This document shows positions 34,301 to 43,879 of a DNA stretch of 64,000 nucleotides, piece by piece (position 1 is the stretch's first letter; every line of letters starts with the position of its first letter). A program made the translations under genes and the position numbers. The notes beneath the pieces were generated by a model. That model was not told where the DNA came from, did no database searches, and saw nothing but the letters and a program-made list of their open reading frames with translations. This stretch comes from Streptomyces sp. NBC_01268 (GTDB taxonomy: Bacteria; Actinomycetota; Actinomycetes; Streptomycetales; Streptomycetaceae): assembly GCF_036240795.1 (NCBI RefSeq), contig NZ_CP108454.1:7500001-7564000 (forward strand). The letters are read 5' to 3'.

Positions 34301-37300
34301 GTGTACGGACGACTGGCCAGACTGGTACGCCCGGTCACGGGGCTGCTGGCCGCGGCCCTGATCGCCCTCGGGCTCCTGCCCTTCACCGCGTCCGCCGCCA
34401 CGGCGGCGGACCCCGACCTCGCCCTCGGCAGACCAGTCACGGCCTCCGGGACCCTCGGCGGCTACCCGGCGGCCCACCTCACCGACGGCAGCCAGGCCAC
34501 CTACTGGGAGGGACCGGCCGGCGCCTTCCCGCAATGGGCGCAGGTCGACCTCGGCGCGGCGGTCCGCGTCGACCGCGTCGTCCTCAAGCTGCCCACCGGC
34601 TGGGAGGCCCGCGACCAGAACCTCGCCGTCCTCGGCTCCACCGACGGCAGCGCCTTCACCACCCTGGCCGGAGCCCGGGCCCGCCGCTTCGACCCGGCCG
34701 CCGCGAACGCCGTCACCCTCACCCTCGACGGCGGCCAGGTCCGCTACCTGCGGGTCCACATCAGTGCCAACACCGGCTGGAACGCGGCCCAGCTCTCCGC
34801 CCTGGAGGTCTACGGCGTGCCGGGCTCGGTCGAGCCCCCGCCCGGCGGCACCAACCTGGCCCGGGGCAAGCCGGTCGAGGCCACCTCCGTCACCCAGAAC
34901 TACCAGGCCGCCAACGCCGTCGACGACTCCACCGGCACCTACTGGGAGTCGGCCGGCCTCCCGGCGAGCCTCACCGTGAAGCTGGGCGCGGACGCCGACC
35001 TCGCGGGCGTCGTCGTCAAGCTCGACCCCGACCAGGCGTGGGGGCCGCGCACCCAGTCCTTCGAGATCCAGGCCCGCGCCGCCGGCGCCACCGCCTTCAC
35101 CACCCTCAAGGCCCGCGACGACTACGCCTTCAGCCCCTCCTCCGGACAGAACGCCGTGACCGTCCCCGTCACCGGCCGCTACGCCGACATCCGGCTCGCC
35201 TTCCACTCCAACACCGGCGCCCCCGGCGCCCAGGTCGCCGAACTCCAGGTCCTCGGCACCGCCGCCCCGGCTCCCGACCTCGTCCTCACCGACCTCACCT
35301 GGACCCCGGCCGTCCCCACCGAGTCCGACGCGGTCACCGTGCGGGCGACCGTCCGCAACGCCGGCACCGCGACCGCCCCCGCCTCCGCGGTCGCCGTCAG
35401 CGTCGAGGGCGCCGTCGCGGGCACCGGACCGGTCGCCTCCCTCCCGGCCGGGGCCTCCGCCACGGTCGACGTCCCCGTCGGGCGCCGCTCCGTCGGCGCG
35501 TACACCGTCTCCGCCGCCGCCGATCCGTCGAACGCCGTCCCGGAGCTCGACGACACCAACAACAGCCGGACCGCCGCCTCGAAGCTGACCGTCGGCCAGA
35601 GCCCCGGTCCCGACCTGACGGTCACCGGGATCACCGCCAACCCCTCGACCCCCGCCGCCGGCGCGCCCGTCTCCTTCACGGTCGCCGTGCTCAACCGGGG
35701 CACCACCGGCGCCCCGGCGGGCACGGTCACCCGGCTCGTCGCCGGCACCACCACGCTGAACGGCGCCACCGGCGCGGTCGCCGCGGGCCAGACCGTGAAC
35801 GTCGCCGTCTCCGGCACCTGGACCGCGGTCGCCGGTGCCGTCGCCCTCACCGCCACGGCCGACGCCACCGGCACCCTCGCCGAGACCGACGAGACGAACA
35901 ACGTCTTCAGCCGGTCCCTGGTCGTCGGGCGCGGGGCCGCCGTCCCGTACACCGAGTACGAGGCGGAGGACGCCCGCTACCAGGGCACCCTGCTCACCGC
36001 CGACCGCCTGCGCACCTTCGGGCACACCAACTTCGCATCGGAGTCCTCGGGGCGCAGCTCCGTCCGGCTCGACGCGAACGGGCAGTACGTCGAGTTCACC
36101 TCGGTCAACCAGGCCAACGCCCTCACGGTCCGCAACTCCGTCCCGGACTCCGCCACCGGCGGGGGAGCGGAGGCCACCCTCAGCCTCTACGCGAACGACG
36201 TCTTCGTGCGGAAGCTGACGCTCTCCTCGAAGCACAGCTGGCTGTACGGCACCACCGACGACCCGGAGGGACTGACCAACCGGCCCGGTGGCGACGCCCG
36301 CCGGCTCTTCGACGAGTCGCACACGCTGCTCGCCCGGTCCTACCCGCCGGGCACCCGCTTCCGGCTGCAGCGCGACAGCGACGACCGGGCCTCCTTCTAC
36401 GTGCTCGACCTCGTCGACCTGGAGCAGGTGGCCCCGCCCACGACCCAGCCGGCCGGCTGTGTCTCCATCACCGAGTACGGGGCCGTGCCCAACGACGGCA
36501 TCGACGACACCGACGCCCTCCAGCGGGCCGTCACCGCCGACCAGAAGGGCGAGATCGGCTGCGTCTGGATCCCGGCCGGGCAGTGGCGCCAGGAGCAGAA
36601 GATCCTGACCGACGACCCGCTGAACCGGGGGCAGTACAACCAGGTCGGCATCCGGGACGTCACCCTCCGCGGCGCCGGCATGTGGCACTCCCAGCTCTAC
36701 ACGCTGACGGCGCCGCAGGACGCGGGCGGCATCAACCACCCGCACGAGGGCAACTTCGGCTTCGACATCGACGCGAACACGCGGATCTCGGACCTCGCCA
36801 TCTTCGGCTCCGGCACCATCCGCGGCGGCGACGGCAACGCCGAGGGCGGGGTCGGGCTCAACGGGCGCTTCGGCGCGGGCACGAAGATCAGCAACGTCTG
36901 GATCGAGCACGCCAACGTCGGCGTCTGGGTCGGCCGCGACTACTCCAACATCCCCGAGCTGTGGGGGCCGGGCGACGGCCTGGAGTTCAGCGGGATGCGG
37001 ATCCGCAACACGTACGCCGACGGCATCAACTTCGCCAACGGCACCCGTAACTCCATCGTCTCGAACTCCTCCTTCCGCAACACCGGAGACGACGCCCTGG
37101 CCGTCTGGGCCAGCAAGTACGTCAAGGACACCTCGGTGGACGTCGGCCACGACAACCACTTCCGCAACAACACGATCCAGCTGCCCTGGCGTGCCAACGG
37201 GATCGCGGTCTACGGCGGCTACGGCAACACCATCGAGGGCAACGTGGTCTCCGACACCATGAACTACCCGGGGATCATGCTGGCCACCGACCACGACCCG

Positions 37301-37675
37301 CTGCCCTTCTCCGGACAGACCCTGATCGCCGACAACACCCTGCACCGCACGGGCGGCGCCTTCTGGAACGAGGACCAGGAGTTCGGTGCCCTCACCCTCT
37401 TCGCGCAGGGGCAGGACATCCCGGGCGTCACCATCCGGGACACCGACATCCTCGACTCGACCTACGACGGCATCCAGTTCAAGACGGGCGGCGGGAACAT
37501 GCCCGGAGTGAGGATCGACGACGTCCGCGTCGACGGCACGGTCAACGGCTCCGGGCTCCTCGCCATGAGCGGGGCCCGCGGCAGCGCCACCCTGACCGGG
37601 GTGACCTTCGCGCACACGGCCGAGGGCGACGTCCTCGTCGAACCCGGCTCGCAGTTCGTCGTGAACCGCGGCTGA
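34301..37675 (+). CDS. Secreted multidomain GH87 alpha-1,3-glucanase (mycodextranase-like), paralogue 1
   Basis: About 1124 residues from GTG 34301; a TTG at 34268 is in frame but would add a rare TTA codon and lengthen the signal peptide. Domains in order: signal peptide (1-36), two discoidin-like F5/8C domains (about 40-175 and 185-320), two CARDB-type Ig domains (about 325-430 and 435-540), a CBM6/35-like domain beginning YTEYEAEDARYQG (about 548-715), and a right-handed beta-helix from CVSITEYGAVPNDGIDDTDA (about 725-1115). The helix has Asp907 in YADGIN and Asp930-Asp931 in TGDDALAVW. The +23/+24 spacing equals that of the catalytic Asp residues reported for Agl-FH1 and Agl-KA (GH87). 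Such enzymes attack fungal-wall alpha-1,3-glucan or nigeran. Confidence 0.85.
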   Translation: MYGRLARLVRPVTGLLAAALIALGLLPFTASAATAADPDLALGRPVTASGTLGGYPAAHLTDGSQATYWEGPAGAFPQWAQVDLGAAVRVDRVVLKLPTGWEARDQNLAVLGSTDGSAFTTLAGARARRFDPAAANAVTLTLDGGQVRYLRVHISANTGWNAAQLSALEVYGVPGSVEPPPGGTNLARGKPVEATSVTQNYQAANAVDDSTGTYWESAGLPASLTVKLGADADLAGVVVKLDPDQAWGPRTQSFEIQARAAGATAFTTLKARDDYAFSPSSGQNAVTVPVTGRYADIRLAFHSNTGAPGAQVAELQVLGTAAPAPDLVLTDLTWTPAVPTESDAVTVRATVRNAGTATAPASAVAVSVEGAVAGTGPVASLPAGASATVDVPVGRRSVGAYTVSAAADPSNAVPELDDTNNSRTAASKLTVGQSPGPDLTVTGITANPSTPAAGAPVSFTVAVLNRGTTGAPAGTVTRLVAGTTTLNGATGAVAAGQTVNVAVSGTWTAVAGAVALTATADATGTLAETDETNNVFSRSLVVGRGAAVPYTEYEAEDARYQGTLLTADRLRTFGHTNFASESSGRSSVRLDANGQYVEFTSVNQANALTVRNSVPDSATGGGAEATLSLYANDVFVRKLTLSSKHSWLYGTTDDPEGLTNRPGGDARRLFDESHTLLARSYPPGTRFRLQRDSDDRASFYVLDLVDLEQVAPPTTQPAGCVSITEYGAVPNDGIDDTDALQRAVTADQKGEIGCVWIPAGQWRQEQKILTDDPLNRGQYNQVGIRDVTLRGAGMWHSQLYTLTAPQDAGGINHPHEGNFGFDIDANTRISDLAIFGSGTIRGGDGNAEGGVGLNGRFGAGTKISNVWIEHANVGVWVGRDYSNIPELWGPGDGLEFSGMRIRNTYADGINFANGTRNSIVSNSSFRNTGDDALAVWASKYVKDTSVDVGHDNHFRNNTIQLPWRANGIAVYGGYGNTIEGNVVSDTMNYPGIMLATDHDPLPFSGQTLIADNTLHRTGGAFWNEDQEFGALTLFAQGQDIPGVTIRDTDILDSTYDGIQFKTGGGNMPGVRIDDVRVDGTVNGSGLLAMSGARGSATLTGVTFAHTAEGDVLVEPGSQFVVNRG

Positions 37676-37681
37676 ACCAGG

Positions 37682-37723
37682 GCCGGAGCGGCGGTCCGCG
37701 GAGGTGCGGACCGCCGCTCCGGC
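37682..37723 (+). terminator. Terminator after the first GH87 gene
   Basis: A perfect 18-bp inverted repeat (GCCGGAGCGGCGGTCCGC and its complement) with a 6-base loop starts 7 bp after the stop codon. No T-run follows. Confidence 0.8.
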
Positions 37724-37813
37724 ATGCCCGCGCACCGGCCCTGACGCCTTCTCGACTCGCCCTGCCCAGGCGGTAGACGGTCCCACGATCCTCTGGAACT
37801 CTCTGAGCGTCCC

Positions 37814-37820
37814 GCGCAAG
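37814..37820. promoter_or_regulatory. Inverted CTTGCGC element upstream of the second GH87 gene
   Basis: GCGCAAG (CTTGCGC on the minus strand) lies 58 bp before the ATG, followed by TAGTCGACATTCTCGCGCG. It matches the heptamer found three times at the LacI promoter. The assignment as an operator half-site is inference. Confidence 0.4.
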
Positions 37821-37877
37821 TAGTCGACATTCTCGCGCGATTTCTGGACTACCCCCCTGAGTGAGAACCGAGGAGCG

Positions 37878-40800
37878 ATGAGCATCCGCAACTGGAGATC
37901 ACAGTGCCTGAGCGCCGTGATCGCGACGAGCCTCCTGGCGCTGGGCGGTCCCCTGACGCCCGCCCACGCCGCGGGCGGCCCCAACCTCGCCCTGGGCGAC
38001 GCCACCGCGGCGAGCAGTGCGCACACCGAGTTCGGCGCCGCGAACATCACCGACGGCAACCAGGGCACGTACTGGCAGAGCTCCGGCTCCGCCCTCCCGC
38101 AATGGGTGCAGGCCGACCTCGGCACCGCCACCCGCATCGACGAGGTGGTGCTCAAGCTGCCGGCCGGCTGGGAGAGCCGCGACCAGACCCTCTCCGTCCA
38201 GGGCAGCGCCGACGGCACCGCCTTCACCACCCTGAAGTCCTCGGCGCGCTACGCCTTCACCCCGGGCGCCGGGAACACCGTGACCATCGCCTTCCCGGCC
38301 GCCCAGGCCCGCTTCGTACGGGTCGACATCACCGCCAACACCGGCTGGTCCGCCGCCCAGCTCTCCGAACTGGAGGTGCACGGCGCCGACGGCACCTCCC
38401 CGAACCTCGCCGCCGGCAAGACCCTCACCGCCAGCGGCCACACCCAGACCTACACGGCGGCCAACGCCAACGACGGGAACCGCGCCACCTACTGGGAGAG
38501 CACCGGCGGCGCCTTCCCGCAGTGGCTCCAGGCCGACCTCGGCGCCGCCCTGCGCGTCGACCGGGTCGTGCTGCGCCTGCCCGACACCTGGGAGGCACGC
38601 AGCCAGACCCTGAAGATCCAGGGCAGCACCGACGGGAGCTCCTTCACCGACCTGACCGCCGCGCAGGCCCACGCCTTCGACGCGGCGAGCGGACGCAGCG
38701 CGACGCTCACCTTCGGCGCCACCACCACCCGGTACGTCCGCGTCCTCGTCACCGCCAACTCGGTCCAGAACGCCGCCCAGTTCTCCGAGCTGGAGGTCTA
38801 CGGGCCGGCGAGCGGCGACACCCAGGCACCGAGCGCCCCCGCGAACCTCGCCTACACCGAGCCCGCCTCCGGCCAGATCCGCCTGACCTGGACCGCCTCC
38901 ACCGACGACACGGCCGTCACCGGCTACGACGTCTACGCCAACGGCGCCCTGCTGACCGGCCTCGCCGGGAACGTCACCACGTTCACCGACACCCGCCCGG
39001 CGAACCAGACGGTCTCCTACACGGTCCGCGCCCGGGACGCGGCCGGCAACCAGTCCGGCGACTCCAACACCGTCACCCGGATCGGCGACGCCGGCGACAC
39101 CCAGGCGCCGACCGCCCCCGCGAACCTCGCCTACACCGAGCCCGCCTCCGGCCAGATCCGCCTGACCTGGACCGCCTCCACCGACAACACCGGCGTCACC
39201 GCCTACGAGGTCTACGCGAACAACGCGCTGCGCGCCACCGTCGCCGGGAACACCACCACCTACACCGACACCCAGCCCGCCTCCGCGACCGTCACCTACT
39301 CCGTCCGCGCCAAGGACGCGGCCGGGAACCGGTCCGGCGCCAGCAACGGCGTCACCCGCAACGGCAGCGGCGGCACCGGCTCCAACCTGGCCGTCGGCAA
39401 GGCGATCACCGCCTCCTCCACCGTGCACACCTTCGTCGCCGCCCACGCCAACGACAACAGCACCGCGACCTACTGGGAGGGCGCCGGCGGCAGCTACCCG
39501 AACAGCCTCACCGTGAAGCTGGGCGCCGACGCCGACCTCGACCGGCTCGTCCTGCGGCTCGACCCCGCCGCCGCCTGGGGCGCCCGCTCCCAGACCGTCG
39601 AGGTCCTCGGGCGCGCGCAGGACGCCACCGGCTTCACCGGGCTCGTCGCCGCGAAGAGCTACTCCTTCGACCCCGGCAGCGGCAACCAGGTGACGATCCC
39701 GCTCACCGCCCGCGTCGCCGACGTGCAGCTGCGCTTCACCGCCAACACCGGCGCCCCGGCCGGCCAGATCGCCGAGTTCCAGGTGATCGGCGTCCCGGCC
39801 CCCAACCCGAACCTGCGGGTCACCGGGCTGACCGTCTCGCCCGCCGCGCCCGTCGAGTCCGACCCGGTCACGGTGAGCGCGACGGTCCGCAACGACGGCT
39901 CCGCCGCCGCCCCCGCCAGCAGCCTCGCGGTGCGCCTCGGCGGCACCAGGGTCGCCACGGCCGCCGTCGGCGCGCTCGCCGCGGGTGCGCAGACCACCGT
40001 CACGGCGTCGATCGGCGCCCGGGACGCCGGCTCGTACGAGTTCGGCGCCGTCGCCGACGAGGCGGACGCGGTCGTCGAGCAGAACGAGACCGACAACACC
40101 TACACCAGCCCCACCGCGCTCGTCGTGCGGCCGGTGGACAGCTCGGACCCGGTCGCCGCCGCGGTGACCACCTCGCCGTCCAGCCCCTCGGCGGGCGACA
40201 CCGTCACCTTCAAGGTCGCCGTCCGCAACCAGGGCACGGTCGCCACCGCCACCGGCTCCCACGGAGTGACGCTCACCCTGCTGAACGAGCAGGGCGGCAC
40301 GGTGAAGACCCTCACCGGCTCCTACGGCGGCGCGCTGGCCGCCGGGGCGCGGACGGAGGTCGGCCTCGGGCCCTGGACGGCAGCCGACGGCTCCTACACC
40401 GTCCGCACGGTCCTCGCCGACGACGGCAACGAGCTGCCCGTGAAGCGGCAGAACAACACCGCGACCCAGCCCCTGTTCGTCGGGCGCGGCGCCGACATGC
40501 CGTACGACATGTACGAGGCGGAGGACGGCACCACCGGCGGCGGCGCGACCGTCGTCGGGCCCAACCGCACGGTCGGCGACATCGCGGGCGAGGCCTCCGG
40601 CCGCAGGGCGGTGAACCTGGACGCGACCGGGGAGTACGTCGAGTTCACCACCCGGGCCGCGACCAACACCCTGGTCACCCGCTTCTCCCTCCCCGACGCC
40701 CCGGGCGGCGGCGGAACCGAGTCGACGATCGACGTCTACGTCGACGGGGTCTTCAAGAAGGCCCTGTCGCTGACCTCGAAGTACGCGTGGCTGTACGGCT

Positions 40801-42164
40801 CCGAGACGGCGCCCGGCAACGCGCCGGGCGCGGGCGGCCCGCGGCACATCTACGACGAGGCGCAGCTCATGCTCGGCGAGACCGTGCCGGCCGGCAGCCG
40901 GATCCGGCTCCAGAAGGACGCCGCGAACACCTCCACGTACGCGATCGACTTCGTGAACCTGGAGCAGGTCGCGCCGGTGGCCAACCCCGACCCGGCCGCG
41001 TACGCGGTCCCGGCGGGCTTCACCCACCAGGACGTGCAGAACGCGCTGGACCGGGTCCGGATGGACACAACGGGAGCCCTGACGGGCGTCTACCTGCCGC
41101 CGGGCGACTACCAGACGGCGAGCAAGTTCCAGGTGTACGGCAAGGCCGTGAAGGTGGTCGGCGCCGGGCCCTGGTTCACGAGGTTCCACGCCCCCCCGAC
41201 GCAGGACAACACGGACGTCGGCTTCCGTGCGGAGGGGACGGCGAAGGGCTCGCTGTTCAAGGGCTTCGCCTACTTCGGCAACTACACCTCGCGGATCGAC
41301 GGCCCGGGGAAGGTCTTCGACTTCGCGAACGTCTCGGACATCGTCATCGACGACGTCTGGAGCGAGCACTTCGTCTGCCTCTACTGGGGCGCCAACACCG
41401 ACCGGATCACCCTCAGGAACGCCCGGATCCGGAACCTCTTCGCCGACGGCGTCAACATGACCAACGGGTCGACGGACAACCTGGTGACCAACAACGACGC
41501 GCGGGCCACCGGCGACGACAGCTTCGCGCTGTTCTCGGCGATCGACGCGGGCGGCGCGGACATGAAGAACAACGTCTACGAGAACCTGACCAGCACGCTC
41601 ACCTGGCGGGCGGCGGGCGTGGCCGTCTACGGCGGTTACGACAACACCTTCCGCAACATCCTGATCGCCGACACCCTGGTCTACTCCGGCATCACCATCT
41701 CCTCGCTGGACTTCGGCTACCCGATGAACGGATTCGGAACCGGACCGACGACCTTCGAGAACATCTCGATCGTGCGGGCCGGCGGGCACTTCTGGGGCTC
41801 GCAGACCTTCCCCGGCATCTGGGTCTTCTCCGCCTCGAAGGTCTTCCAGGGGATCAGGGTCGACCACGTCGACATCGTCGACCCCACCTACAGCGGGGTG
41901 ATGTTCCAGACGAACTACGTGGGCGGGCAGCCGCAGTTCCCCATCAAGGACACCGTCTTCAGCGACATCTCCATCACGGGTGCGCGCAAGAGCGGTGACG
42001 CCTTCGACGCGAAGTCCGGCTTCGGCCTGTGGGCCAACGAGCTGCCCGAGTCGGGCCAGGGCCCGGCGGTGGGCGAGGTGACCTTCAACGGGCTGCGGAT
42101 GAGCGGAAACGCCGTGGACGTCCGCAACACCACCTCCACCTTCACGATCCACACCAACCCGTAG
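37878..42164 (+). CDS. Secreted multidomain GH87 alpha-1,3-glucanase (mycodextranase-like), paralogue 2
   Basis: A 1428-residue protein with GAGGAGCG before the ATG. Order: signal peptide ending AHAAGG (1-32); two discoidin-like domains (about 36-175 and 176-315); two near-identical fibronectin III domains (about 315-405 and 408-498); a third discoidin-like domain (about 500-640); two CARDB domains (about 645-745 and 755-870); a CBM6/35-like domain beginning YDMYEAEDG (about 873-1040); and a GH87 beta-helix. Asp1190 in FADGVN and Asp1213-Asp1214 in TGDDSFALF keep the +23/+24 spacing of the GH87 catalytic triad. It shares most modules with the preceding gene but has its own terminator and promoter. 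The two may differ in polymer form or binding site. Confidence 0.85.
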   Translation: MSIRNWRSQCLSAVIATSLLALGGPLTPAHAAGGPNLALGDATAASSAHTEFGAANITDGNQGTYWQSSGSALPQWVQADLGTATRIDEVVLKLPAGWESRDQTLSVQGSADGTAFTTLKSSARYAFTPGAGNTVTIAFPAAQARFVRVDITANTGWSAAQLSELEVHGADGTSPNLAAGKTLTASGHTQTYTAANANDGNRATYWESTGGAFPQWLQADLGAALRVDRVVLRLPDTWEARSQTLKIQGSTDGSSFTDLTAAQAHAFDAASGRSATLTFGATTTRYVRVLVTANSVQNAAQFSELEVYGPASGDTQAPSAPANLAYTEPASGQIRLTWTASTDDTAVTGYDVYANGALLTGLAGNVTTFTDTRPANQTVSYTVRARDAAGNQSGDSNTVTRIGDAGDTQAPTAPANLAYTEPASGQIRLTWTASTDNTGVTAYEVYANNALRATVAGNTTTYTDTQPASATVTYSVRAKDAAGNRSGASNGVTRNGSGGTGSNLAVGKAITASSTVHTFVAAHANDNSTATYWEGAGGSYPNSLTVKLGADADLDRLVLRLDPAAAWGARSQTVEVLGRAQDATGFTGLVAAKSYSFDPGSGNQVTIPLTARVADVQLRFTANTGAPAGQIAEFQVIGVPAPNPNLRVTGLTVSPAAPVESDPVTVSATVRNDGSAAAPASSLAVRLGGTRVATAAVGALAAGAQTTVTASIGARDAGSYEFGAVADEADAVVEQNETDNTYTSPTALVVRPVDSSDPVAAAVTTSPSSPSAGDTVTFKVAVRNQGTVATATGSHGVTLTLLNEQGGTVKTLTGSYGGALAAGARTEVGLGPWTAADGSYTVRTVLADDGNELPVKRQNNTATQPLFVGRGADMPYDMYEAEDGTTGGGATVVGPNRTVGDIAGEASGRRAVNLDATGEYVEFTTRAATNTLVTRFSLPDAPGGGGTESTIDVYVDGVFKKALSLTSKYAWLYGSETAPGNAPGAGGPRHIYDEAQLMLGETVPAGSRIRLQKDAANTSTYAIDFVNLEQVAPVANPDPAAYAVPAGFTHQDVQNALDRVRMDTTGALTGVYLPPGDYQTASKFQVYGKAVKVVGAGPWFTRFHAPPTQDNTDVGFRAEGTAKGSLFKGFAYFGNYTSRIDGPGKVFDFANVSDIVIDDVWSEHFVCLYWGANTDRITLRNARIRNLFADGVNMTNGSTDNLVTNNDARATGDDSFALFSAIDAGGADMKNNVYENLTSTLTWRAAGVAVYGGYDNTFRNILIADTLVYSGITISSLDFGYPMNGFGTGPTTFENISIVRAGGHFWGSQTFPGIWVFSASKVFQGIRVDHVDIVDPTYSGVMFQTNYVGGQPQFPIKDTVFSDISITGARKSGDAFDAKSGFGLWANELPESGQGPAVGEVTFNGLRMSGNAVDVRNTTSTFTIHTNP
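38821..39215 (+). repeat. Near-identical fibronectin III coding repeats (279-bp period)
   Basis: The DNA at 38821-38936 recurs at 39100-39215 with only scattered changes, including about 70 identical bases in a row from near 38837. The 279-bp offset is 93 codons, so unequal recombination would add or remove one FnIII domain in frame. Confidence 0.85.
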
Positions 42165-42194
42165 TCCGGCCGGGAGGCCGGCTCCGGAGAGGCC

Positions 42195-42223
42195 GGCGCG
42201 CACCGTTCCCGACGGTCCGCGCC
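42195..42223 (+). terminator. Hairpin after the second GH87 gene
   Basis: GGCGCG-ACCGT and ACGGT-CGCGCC pair with one internal C/C mismatch and a five-base loop, 31 bp after the stop. Flanking AGAGG/CCTCT can extend the stem. A shorter CCGGCC-GGGA-GGCCGG hairpin precedes it. Confidence 0.65.
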
Positions 42224-42242
42224 GCCTCTTCCGCATGCCGGG

Positions 42243-42290
42243 TTGCGCATCACTGTCGAGCATTTACGAAATCAGCGCGATATCTTGCGT
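42243..42290. promoter_or_regulatory. Candidate operator/promoter of the sugar ABC transporter operon
   Basis: TTGCGC (42243-42248) and CTTGCGT (42284-42290) lie in an AT-richer stretch (GAGCATTTACGAAATCAGCG between them), 91-138 bp before the lipoprotein start. They resemble the CTTGCGC elements at the LacI promoter. A role in LacI control is inference. Confidence 0.4.
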
Positions 42291-42380
42291 TCACTTGTCG
42301 TCGGTGGTTGAGTGTGGCGCACCCCACCCACGCACCCGAGTTGGGGTGACCTCCACGTCCAGGCCCGAAGGGGACCACCC

Positions 42381-43796
42381 ATGAGAAGTGCCCGGCTCCG
42401 CCGTACCCGCAGACCCGCCGCGGTCGCCCTCGTCTCCGCCCTCGCGCTGACCGCGCTCGCCGCCTGCGGCACGAGCAGCAGCAGCAGCGACGACGGCGAC
42501 GCCGGAGCCGGCGCGCCCTCGGACCCCTCGAAGCCGCTCGACCCCAAGACCAAGGTCACGCTCACCATCGACTGCATGCCGCCGGCCGCCAAGGCCGCCG
42601 AGCTCAAGGAATGGAAGGCGGACGTCGCCGAGTTCAACAAGACGTACCCGAACGTCACCATCGAGGGCCGCTCCACCCCCGGCCAGTGCCTCGAACCCCC
42701 GCGCTTCACGGCGATGCTCAAGGCCAAGTCGCAGCCGGACGTCTTCTACACGTACTTCACCGACCTGCCCCAGGTGCTCTCCGAGGACGGCGCCGCCGAC
42801 ATCACCGCCTACGTCAACCCGGCGTCCGTTCCGGCCCTCAAGGACATCGACACCGACGTCCTCGGCTCCCTCAAGCACGACGGCAAGCTGTACGGCCTGC
42901 CCACCAGCAACTACACGATGGGCCTGCTCGTCAACCGCAAGCTGTTCAAGGACGCCGGCCTCGACCCCGACAACCCGCCGCGCACCTGGGACGAGGTCCG
43001 GGCCGCCGCCAAGAAGATCGCGGGCCTCGGCGACGGCATCGCGGGCTTCGGCGAGTACAGCGCCGGCAACACCGGCGGCTGGCACTTCACCGCCCAGATG
43101 TACAGCCTCGGCGGCGACGTCGTCGACGCGAGCGGCAAGAAGGCCGCCTTCAACGACGAGCTCGGCCGGAAGGTCGCCAGGAACCTCCACGCCATGCGCT
43201 GGGAGGACGACAGCATGGGCAAGACCCAGCTGCTCAAGTGGGGCGACCTCCAGAAGCAGATCGCCACCGACAAGCTGGGCATGTTCCTCGCCGCCCCCGA
43301 CGACATCGCGTACATGGTCCAGCAGCTCGGCGCGACGTACGGGAACTTCGGCATGGGCCCGATCCCCGGCGGCCGGAACACGCTCGCCGGCGGCAACAAC
43401 TACATGGTCAAGAAGGGCATCTCCGGCGACAAGATCAAGGCCGCCGTCGCCTGGCTCAACTTCAAGAACCTCACCGTCGGCAAGGGCCAGTTCGACTGGG
43501 CCCGCGCCAAGACCGACGGCCTCCCGGTCGGCGTCCCACAGCCCAACTTCTGGCTGAACGGCTCCAAGGCCGAGGACGACGCCAACCGCGTCCGGAACGC
43601 GACCATGCCGGTCGCCAACTTCAAGTCCTTCATGGACAACCCGGTCGCCGGCAAGGCCGAGCCGCCGAAGGCCCAGGAGGTCTACAAGGTCCTGGACAAC
43701 GTGATGTCCGCGCTCCTCACCAACAAGGACGCCGACATCGACAAGCTGCTCGCCACCGCCGAGACCCAGGTCAACCAGGTCCTGTCCCACCAGTGA
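42381..43796 (+). CDS. Sugar ABC transporter substrate-binding lipoprotein
   Basis: A 471-residue family-1 extracellular solute-binding protein. The signal ends in the lipobox LAAC (Cys near residue 29), followed by an acidic Ser/Asp-rich linker (SSSSSDDGDAGAGA). The body resembles MalE/UgpB-type proteins (TYPNVTIEGRS, FAGGNNYM-like segment AGGNNYMVKKG). It begins an operon with two permeases and an alpha-glucosidase, so it probably captures alpha-gluco-oligosaccharides released by the upstream GH87 enzymes. Confidence 0.9.
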   Translation: MRSARLRRTRRPAAVALVSALALTALAACGTSSSSSDDGDAGAGAPSDPSKPLDPKTKVTLTIDCMPPAAKAAELKEWKADVAEFNKTYPNVTIEGRSTPGQCLEPPRFTAMLKAKSQPDVFYTYFTDLPQVLSEDGAADITAYVNPASVPALKDIDTDVLGSLKHDGKLYGLPTSNYTMGLLVNRKLFKDAGLDPDNPPRTWDEVRAAAKKIAGLGDGIAGFGEYSAGNTGGWHFTAQMYSLGGDVVDASGKKAAFNDELGRKVARNLHAMRWEDDSMGKTQLLKWGDLQKQIATDKLGMFLAAPDDIAYMVQQLGATYGNFGMGPIPGGRNTLAGGNNYMVKKGISGDKIKAAVAWLNFKNLTVGKGQFDWARAKTDGLPVGVPQPNFWLNGSKAEDDANRVRNATMPVANFKSFMDNPVAGKAEPPKAQEVYKVLDNVMSALLTNKDADIDKLLATAETQVNQVLSHQ

Positions 43797-43810
43797 CCCG
43801 CCCGGGCGGC

Positions 43811-43831
43811 GGCGGACCCGCCGGGTCCGCC
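43811..43831 (+). terminator. Intercistronic hairpin after the binding-protein gene
   Basis: GGCGGACCC-GCC-GGGTCCGCC is a perfect 9-bp stem with a 3-base loop, 14 bp after the stop and 49 bp before the permease start. Such hairpins typically stabilise the upstream mRNA or attenuate read-through, so the binding protein is made in excess. Confidence 0.6.
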
Positions 43832-43879
43832 CCGCCCGTCAGCACCCTCCGCAGCGGCACCCAGCACCAAGGAGCGACG

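Noticed and set aside
36460..37675. Pectate lyase or polygalacturonase assignment for the beta-helix domains
   Set aside because: The fold is shared, but the Asp, +23, +24 spacing and the alpha-glucan gene context fit GH87 better; no pectin genes are nearby.
34277..42263. Two antisense frames of more than 1300 codons opposite the GH87 genes
   Set aside because: Low-complexity Gly/Val/Asp translation typical of antisense to high-GC coding DNA; the plus-strand proteins have clear signal peptides, domains and catalytic residues.
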